From assembly GCA_947575745.1 (NCBI GenBank), contig CANPOS010000011.1, positions 1-50,316 of the forward strand: a DNA stretch of 50,316 bases, read 5' to 3'. How positions within the stretch are numbered: the stretch's first letter is position 1; every line of letters begins with the position of its first letter. The stretch is from an uncultured Clostridium sp. Lineage in GTDB: Bacteria; Bacillota; Clostridia; TANB77; CAG-508. Shown here piece by piece: positions 46,201 through 50,316 of the stretch. The notes under the pieces were generated by a model. It was given only the letters and a program-made list of their open reading frames with translations. It was not told the DNA's origin and searched no databases. The translations under genes were made by a program, and so were the position numbers.

Positions 46201-46291
46201 GACTTTGTTATATTCTCCCATTCTTTATTTCAAGAAAATTGTTTTTTTAGCTTATAAATGTTATAATCTTTTTAACAAATCTCTTATATTT

Positions 46292-46323
46292 GCAAACTAT
46301 TTATCGCGATAATTTTTGTTTGC
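46292..46323. promoter_or_regulatory. Nested palindromic operator in the divergent control region
   Basis: Perfect palindrome TTATCGCGATAA (46301-46312) lies inside a wider inverted repeat GCAAAC...GTTTGC. It sits between the divergent rep operon and the gene at 46416, so an element repressor may bind here. Confidence 0.6.
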
Positions 46324-46415
46324 TAACTATAAATTACCATAGATAAAAGGTATTAGCACTCGTACTAAATTTAAGAAAAAATTTTAAAATTTGTACTAAT
46401 TTCAGGAGGTGAATC

Positions 46416-47483
46416 ATGAGTGAATTTGAATATATTATTGAGATTGAAAAAGATAAAAATAAAATATCAGGTAATATAACAAAGCTAAAAAGTGGCAAGA
46501 TTTTAAAAGAAAATGATACTATTCATGAAAAAATAAATTTATTTTTTTCAAAAAAATTAGACCAACTATCAGAAATTCACTATAATAAAGCAGATTTATT
46601 TTTATATTCAGAAGATATTAACGACATATCAAATATTGCTATTAAAGATAAAACAACATTTAATCCTTTAACTGCTTTATGTGATTTAAGAAATTTAAAA
46701 CCTAAAGATAAAGATTTAAAAGATGATAAAAGTGTAATTGATACTTCAATAAAAAGTGAAAATGTTTTTGGAATACTTTTTAAAATAGATAAAAGTGAAG
46801 ATGGAACTTACTTTTTACTTGTAAATTATATAAATGATATGATTAAAAATAATAACGTAGTTTCTATTAAGGATTTAGAAAAATTGAGATTATATTTTGA
46901 CTTAAAATTAGATTACACAATAGAGTACAAAAAATTAACCTGCTTAAAGGTTAATAAAAAGAATAATATTAAATATAGATATGTTCCATTAAATTATTAT
47001 TGCAAATTTGATGAATTAGATTTAAGGAATATTGATAAGAAACCTCATAAATATATTTATAATTGCTATACAATAGCTGATGTTATATTTGCTGTATTAC
47101 ATTTCCTAGTTTTGCATGGTTATAATGATATAAAAAAATGTGAAAATTGTGATAAATATTTTTTTAGTACAAAAGCATCAAGAGAGAAATATTGTGAAAG
47201 AGAAAAGAACAATTGTAAGAATGTAATTAAAGATTTAACAAAAGAAATACAAAATCTTAATAAATCTATATATGATAATATATATTATAATTGGTCGCAA
47301 TACAATGATGATGATTTAGATGAAGAAGATACATCTAATACTTTATGGCTACAATTTAAAGAAGAACGTAAGGAATATGAATTAATGATAAAAAATAAAA
47401 AAGCAGATGTTAAGATGCTTACAAGATATAAGGAATTTCTTGAAAAGTATAAATCTAATATTATAAAAGAATTGAACGATTAA
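46416..47483 (+). CDS. Element protein with a zinc-ribbon-like Cys cluster
   Basis: The 355-residue soluble protein starts after AGGAGG. The N-terminal two-thirds is unrecognised. At about 243-272 lies a Cys cluster KKCENCDKYFFSTKASREKY followed by C-x6-C, as in the CGNR/DUF6076-type C-terminal zinc modules of clostridial mobile elements. A coiled-coil tail follows (DLTKEIQNLNKSIYDN). It may be a DNA-binding regulator; it is divergent from the rep operon. Confidence 0.7.
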   Translation: MSEFEYIIEIEKDKNKISGNITKLKSGKILKENDTIHEKINLFFSKKLDQLSEIHYNKADLFLYSEDINDISNIAIKDKTTFNPLTALCDLRNLKPKDKDLKDDKSVIDTSIKSENVFGILFKIDKSEDGTYFLLVNYINDMIKNNNVVSIKDLEKLRLYFDLKLDYTIEYKKLTCLKVNKKNNIKYRYVPLNYYCKFDELDLRNIDKKPHKYIYNCYTIADVIFAVLHFLVLHGYNDIKKCENCDKYFFSTKASREKYCEREKNNCKNVIKDLTKEIQNLNKSIYDNIYYNWSQYNDDDLDEEDTSNTLWLQFKEERKEYELMIKNKKADVKMLTRYKEFLEKYKSNIIKELND

Positions 47484-47587
47484 TAATTTTAGAACAATTA
47501 CATTGTGATCTAAAATTATTAACCCAAGATATTCTAAAAAAATAAGTTATATGATAAAATTATTAATAATGAAAGGAGCAAAATTTT

Positions 47588-48235
47588 ATGAAAATAACTA
47601 AATACCCTCAATCATGTTTATTGATTGAAACAAACAATAAAAAAATATTAGTAGATGCAGGAGGATTAAAATACAAAGAAGAATATTTTGATATATGGAA
47701 ACAAGCAGATATTATCTTATTAACTCATAAGCATGGAGACCATGTAAATTATGATGTTTTAAAAAATATTGATGTTCCAATTTATTCTACTTTAGAGGTA
47801 CAAAATACTTACCCTGAATTAAAAATTAATATTATCAAAGAAAATGATACTATTCCTTTAGATAATATAAATATTGAAGTTGTAAAAGCTGTTCATGGCT
47901 ATAATCCAAATTTAAAAAATGGTGGCGAAGTATTTGAAAATGTAGGTTATATAATTGATGATAATAAAACAAGACTTTATATAACAAGCGATACAATATG
48001 CTTTAATAACGATTATAAAGCTGACATTGTTGCTTTACCTGTTACAGCTTATGGATTAACAATGTCTAGTTATGAAGCATCTCTATTTGCAAAAGATTTA
48101 GGTGCTAAATTGGTTTTACCTATTCACATGGACAATGAAAAATATCCAACTAATTTAGAATATATGAAAAAGAATTTTGAAACATTTGATATAAATTATA
48201 AAGTATTAAAAATTGAGGAAAGTTTGGAGGTGTAA
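47588..48235 (+). CDS. Metallo-beta-lactamase-fold hydrolase
   Basis: The 215-residue protein has the metal motif LTHKHGDHVNYD (HxHxDH), a later His in KAVHGYNP, Asp in ITSDTICF and a final His in LPIHMDN. It resembles UPF0173/UlaG-like small hydrolases; the substrate is unknown. AAAGGAG precedes it. It heads a three-gene cargo operon with the SDR (2 bp gap) and the flavin-type protein. Confidence 0.85.
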   Translation: MKITKYPQSCLLIETNNKKILVDAGGLKYKEEYFDIWKQADIILLTHKHGDHVNYDVLKNIDVPIYSTLEVQNTYPELKINIIKENDTIPLDNINIEVVKAVHGYNPNLKNGGEVFENVGYIIDDNKTRLYITSDTICFNNDYKADIVALPVTAYGLTMSSYEASLFAKDLGAKLVLPIHMDNEKYPTNLEYMKKNFETFDINYKVLKIEESLEV

Positions 48236-48237
48236 AG

Positions 48238-48978
48238 ATGGATTTTGAAAATAAAGTAGCTTTAGTAACTGGCTCTAGTCGTGGTATAGGAAAAGCAACA
48301 ATTATTGAACTTGCAAAAAAAGGTTGTAACGTTGTTATAAACTACAATAAAGATGAAAAAAGAGCTAAAGAATTATGCGAGGAAGTTATAAATAATTATC
48401 AAGTAAAAGCACTATGTATTAAAGCAGATATATCAAATGAAAAAGAATGCGAAAACATGATAAACGAGATAATTAAAAGTTATGGTAAGATTGATATTTT
48501 AGTTAATAATGCAGGTGTTGTTATTGATAAACCTTTAAAAGATAGAACAATTGAAGAATTTAAAAATACTATTAATACTAATTTAGTAGGTGCATTTGTT
48601 TTATCTAAATTAGCATCAAAATATATGCTTGATAATAAGTATGGTAAAATTATAAATATTTCTTCTACTAATGCAATAAATGCATTTAGTCCTGAAGCAG
48701 TTGATTATGATTGTTCAAAAGCAGGATTAATAACTCTTACAAAAGATTTTGCAATTGATTTAGCTCCATATGTAAATGTTAATGCTATTGCTCCAGGTTG
48801 GGTTGATACTGAAATGAATATAGATTTACCTGAAGATTTTATTGAGGAAGAAACAAATAAAATATGGTTAAAACGATTTGCTAAACCTGAAGAAATTGCA
48901 AAATGTATTGTATTTTTGGCAAGTGATGATGCAAGTTTTGTTAATGGAACTGTTTTAACTGCTGATGGTGGTTATTAA
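48238..48978 (+). CDS. Short-chain dehydrogenase/reductase
   Basis: The 246-residue SDR of the FabG type: cofactor site VTGSSRGIGKAT, NNAG at about 85-88, catalytic Ser in INISSTNA and Tyr/Lys in VDYDCSKAG, and the closing ASFVNGTVLTADGGY. It could act on a keto or hydroxy compound with NAD(P)H. As cargo of a mobile element it is unlikely to be the main fatty-acid FabG. GGAGG lies inside the end of the preceding gene. Confidence 0.92.
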   Translation: MDFENKVALVTGSSRGIGKATIIELAKKGCNVVINYNKDEKRAKELCEEVINNYQVKALCIKADISNEKECENMINEIIKSYGKIDILVNNAGVVIDKPLKDRTIEEFKNTINTNLVGAFVLSKLASKYMLDNKYGKIINISSTNAINAFSPEAVDYDCSKAGLITLTKDFAIDLAPYVNVNAIAPGWVDTEMNIDLPEDFIEEETNKIWLKRFAKPEEIAKCIVFLASDDASFVNGTVLTADGGY

Positions 48979-48993
48979 TAAGGAGGATAAAAA

Positions 48994-49371
48994 ATGAATT
49001 TATTAGAAAGTAAAGAATTAATTGAAAATAATCCTATGCATATAGCCACTATTTCAGCCGATAATAAACCTAATTTATCAGTAGCATCAGATGTTAGAGT
49101 TATAGAAGAAAATAAAATAATAATATCACATAATGAGATGGTTAATACACCTAAAAATATATTAGCAAATAAAAATATTGTATTAACCTCATTTAATGAA
49201 AAATGGGAAGGCTTACGTATGACTGGAACAGCTGACTATTATACAGATGGCGAATACTATGATTTTTGTAAAAATACGTTTTTTGGAAATGGCGAAGTTA
49301 CACCTTTTGGGGCTACTAAACCCAAAGGAGCTATTGTAGTTATTATTGAAAAGTGCGAAGAAATTAAATAG
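48994..49371 (+). CDS. Pyridoxamine 5'-phosphate oxidase-like FMN-binding protein
   Basis: The 125-residue split-barrel protein begins LLESKELIENNPMHIATISA, then KPNLSVASDVRVI and GLRMTGTADYY, typical of small flavin or F420 reductase-like members. Cofactor probably FMN. Third gene of the cargo operon, 15 bp after the SDR with AGGAGG. A terminator follows. Confidence 0.88.
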   Translation: MNLLESKELIENNPMHIATISADNKPNLSVASDVRVIEENKIIISHNEMVNTPKNILANKNIVLTSFNEKWEGLRMTGTADYYTDGEYYDFCKNTFFGNGEVTPFGATKPKGAIVVIIEKCEEIK

Positions 49372-49383
49372 TATTAAGAATTA

Positions 49384-49409
49384 AGACCAAATTAATGGTC
49401 TTTTTTTCA
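49384..49409 (+). terminator. Terminator of the cargo operon
   Basis: AGACCA/TGGTCT stem with TTTTTTT tail. Confidence 0.75.
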
Positions 49410-49483
49410 TATCTATTGCATTTTTAACCTTATTTGTGATATTATATTTGTAACATCACATTTTAGGAAAGGAAATATAAAAT

Positions 49484-50316
49484 ATGAAAAGTACAAAACA
49501 AGATAATAGAAAAATAGCAATATATTCTCGTAAATCAAAGTTTACAGGTAAAGGCGAAAGTACCCATAATCAAATAGAAACTTGTAAAAGAAAAATTGAA
49601 TTAACTTTTGATAGTGTAGATTTAGAAAATGATATTTTAATTTATGAAGATGAGGGCTACACAGGTTATAATACAAATCGCCCTGCTTTTCAAAAGATGC
49701 TTAAAGATATTAGAGATAAAAAAATAAAAGCTATTGCTTTTTATAAATTAGATAGAATTAGTCGTAATGTATCTGACTTTAGTAGTTTAGTAATTGAACT
49801 TGATAATTTTGATGTATCATTTTTATCAGCAACAGAAAGCATTGAGAACGTAACCCCTAGTGGTCGTGCTATGATGTTTATGATTTCTGTATTTGCACAA
49901 CTTGAGCGTGATACAATCGCAGAACGTATTAGAGATAATATGTTAGAACTTGCTAAAACTGGTCGTTGGCTAGGTGGTATGACACCAACAGGTTATAAAT
50001 CTGAACAAATAGAAAATATAACTGTTGATGGTAAAAAAAGAAAACTATTTAAACTATCTACTATTGATGATGAAGTAAGAATTGTAAAAATCCTTTTTGA
50101 TAAAATGAGAGAATTAAAATCACAAACAAAAATTGAAACTTATACAATCCAACATGATATAAAAACTAAAAATGATAAGGCTTATACTAGATGGGGATTA
50201 AAAAATATTCTAATAAATCCTGTATATGCTATTGCAGACCAAGATACACTAGACTATTTTAGAAATTTAGGTGTAGAAATTTATGCAGATGAAAAAGAAT
50301 TTGATGGAATACATGG
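49484..50316 (+). CDS. Large serine recombinase (SpoIVCA-like), cut by the window end
   Basis: Starts at ATG 49484 after AGGAAAGG. Resolvase domain: catalytic Ser in AIYSRKSKF, then IYEDEGYTGYNTNRPAFQ, KLDRISRNVSDF and the LERDTIAERIRDNM E-helix; the recombinase domain begins with LGGMTPTGYKSE and GLKNILINPVY. The gene continues beyond 50316. In Bacillus and clostridia this type (SpoIVCA) cuts out the sigK intervening element in the mother cell. It is the expected partner of the interrupted sigK at 42.2 kb. No in-frame CGG in the visible part. Confidence 0.93.
   Translation, partial: MKSTKQDNRKIAIYSRKSKFTGKGESTHNQIETCKRKIELTFDSVDLENDILIYEDEGYTGYNTNRPAFQKMLKDIRDKKIKAIAFYKLDRISRNVSDFSSLVIELDNFDVSFLSATESIENVTPSGRAMMFMISVFAQLERDTIAERIRDNMLELAKTGRWLGGMTPTGYKSEQIENITVDGKKRKLFKLSTIDDEVRIVKILFDKMRELKSQTKIETYTIQHDIKTKNDKAYTRWGLKNILINPVYAIADQDTLDYFRNLGVEIYADEKEFDGIH

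Overview
The window comes from a low-GC, endospore-forming member of the Firmicutes, probably an uncultured clostridium. It carries the whole spoIIIA operon, sigK, dpaB (spoVFB), yabP-yabQ-divIC, a type A RNase P RNA, and AT-rich genes with AGGAGG-type ribosome-binding sites.

The main signal is genome-wide. Sixteen otherwise normal native genes (spoIIIAA, spoIIIAE, spoIIIAG, sigK, yabP, yabQ, dpaB, pta, aspartate kinase, prfB, an RluD-type synthase, a YihY protein, a CDF transporter and three cell-surface genes) are each split by one to three single-base frame breaks, 21 in all. Every break is the same: an in-frame CGG whose C is surplus, so that skipping it (+1) reads the following GGN as glycine and restores the family sequence. 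I found no in-frame CGG in any native gene that is not such a site. The native genes therefore look as though CGG is not a sense codon but a signal for +1 frameshifting, or a CGGN quadruplet read as Gly. prfB, usually autoregulated by a UGA frameshift, lacks that site and has a CGG site instead.

Layout. 1-7.9 kb: cell-surface genes (C39-type peptidase, cohesin/LPXTG protein, sortase, dockerin-bearing glucosaminidase, cohesin/cadherin-like membrane protein) that could form a small cohesin-dockerin surface complex. 7.9-10.8 kb: ZIP and CDF metal transporters, YebC, and a promoter-terminator unit for a small RNA. 10.8-16.5 kb: spoIIIAA-AH, split after AA by a foreign gene. 16.6-20 kb: patatin, aspartate kinase, asd, rnpB. 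20-28 kb: RluD-type synthase, tRNA-Leu, two foreign cassettes, pta-ackA, guaB, guaA. 28-36.3 kb: dpaB, a LysM protein with a LexA-like promoter, XerC/D, a DUF4143 ATPase, and a Fic cassette flanked by two diverged copies of a long non-coding repeat. 36.4-40.2 kb: rho, divIC, yabQ, yabP, prfB. 40.4-42.1 kb: two more foreign cassettes. 42.2-50.3 kb: the 5' half of sigK, cut by a skin-like element that runs off the window.

Five single-gene cassettes (11.8, 21.3, 21.9, 40.5 and 41.6 kb) stand apart. Each has its own consensus promoter with a 17-bp spacer, one gene with GC-richer codons, and a strong terminator. Four of them use CGG as an ordinary in-frame codon, unlike the native genes around them.

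The sigK element carries a CRESS-type Rep (HUH endonuclease plus SF3 helicase) and an FtsK/TcpA-like ATPase. A perfect 11-bp stem-loop just upstream of rep displays TACTATTAC, the geminivirus/circovirus-type nick site. Cargo enzymes follow, then a large serine recombinase like SpoIVCA. This suggests a replicative, possibly conjugative, CRESS-plasmid-like element used as the sigK intervening sequence.
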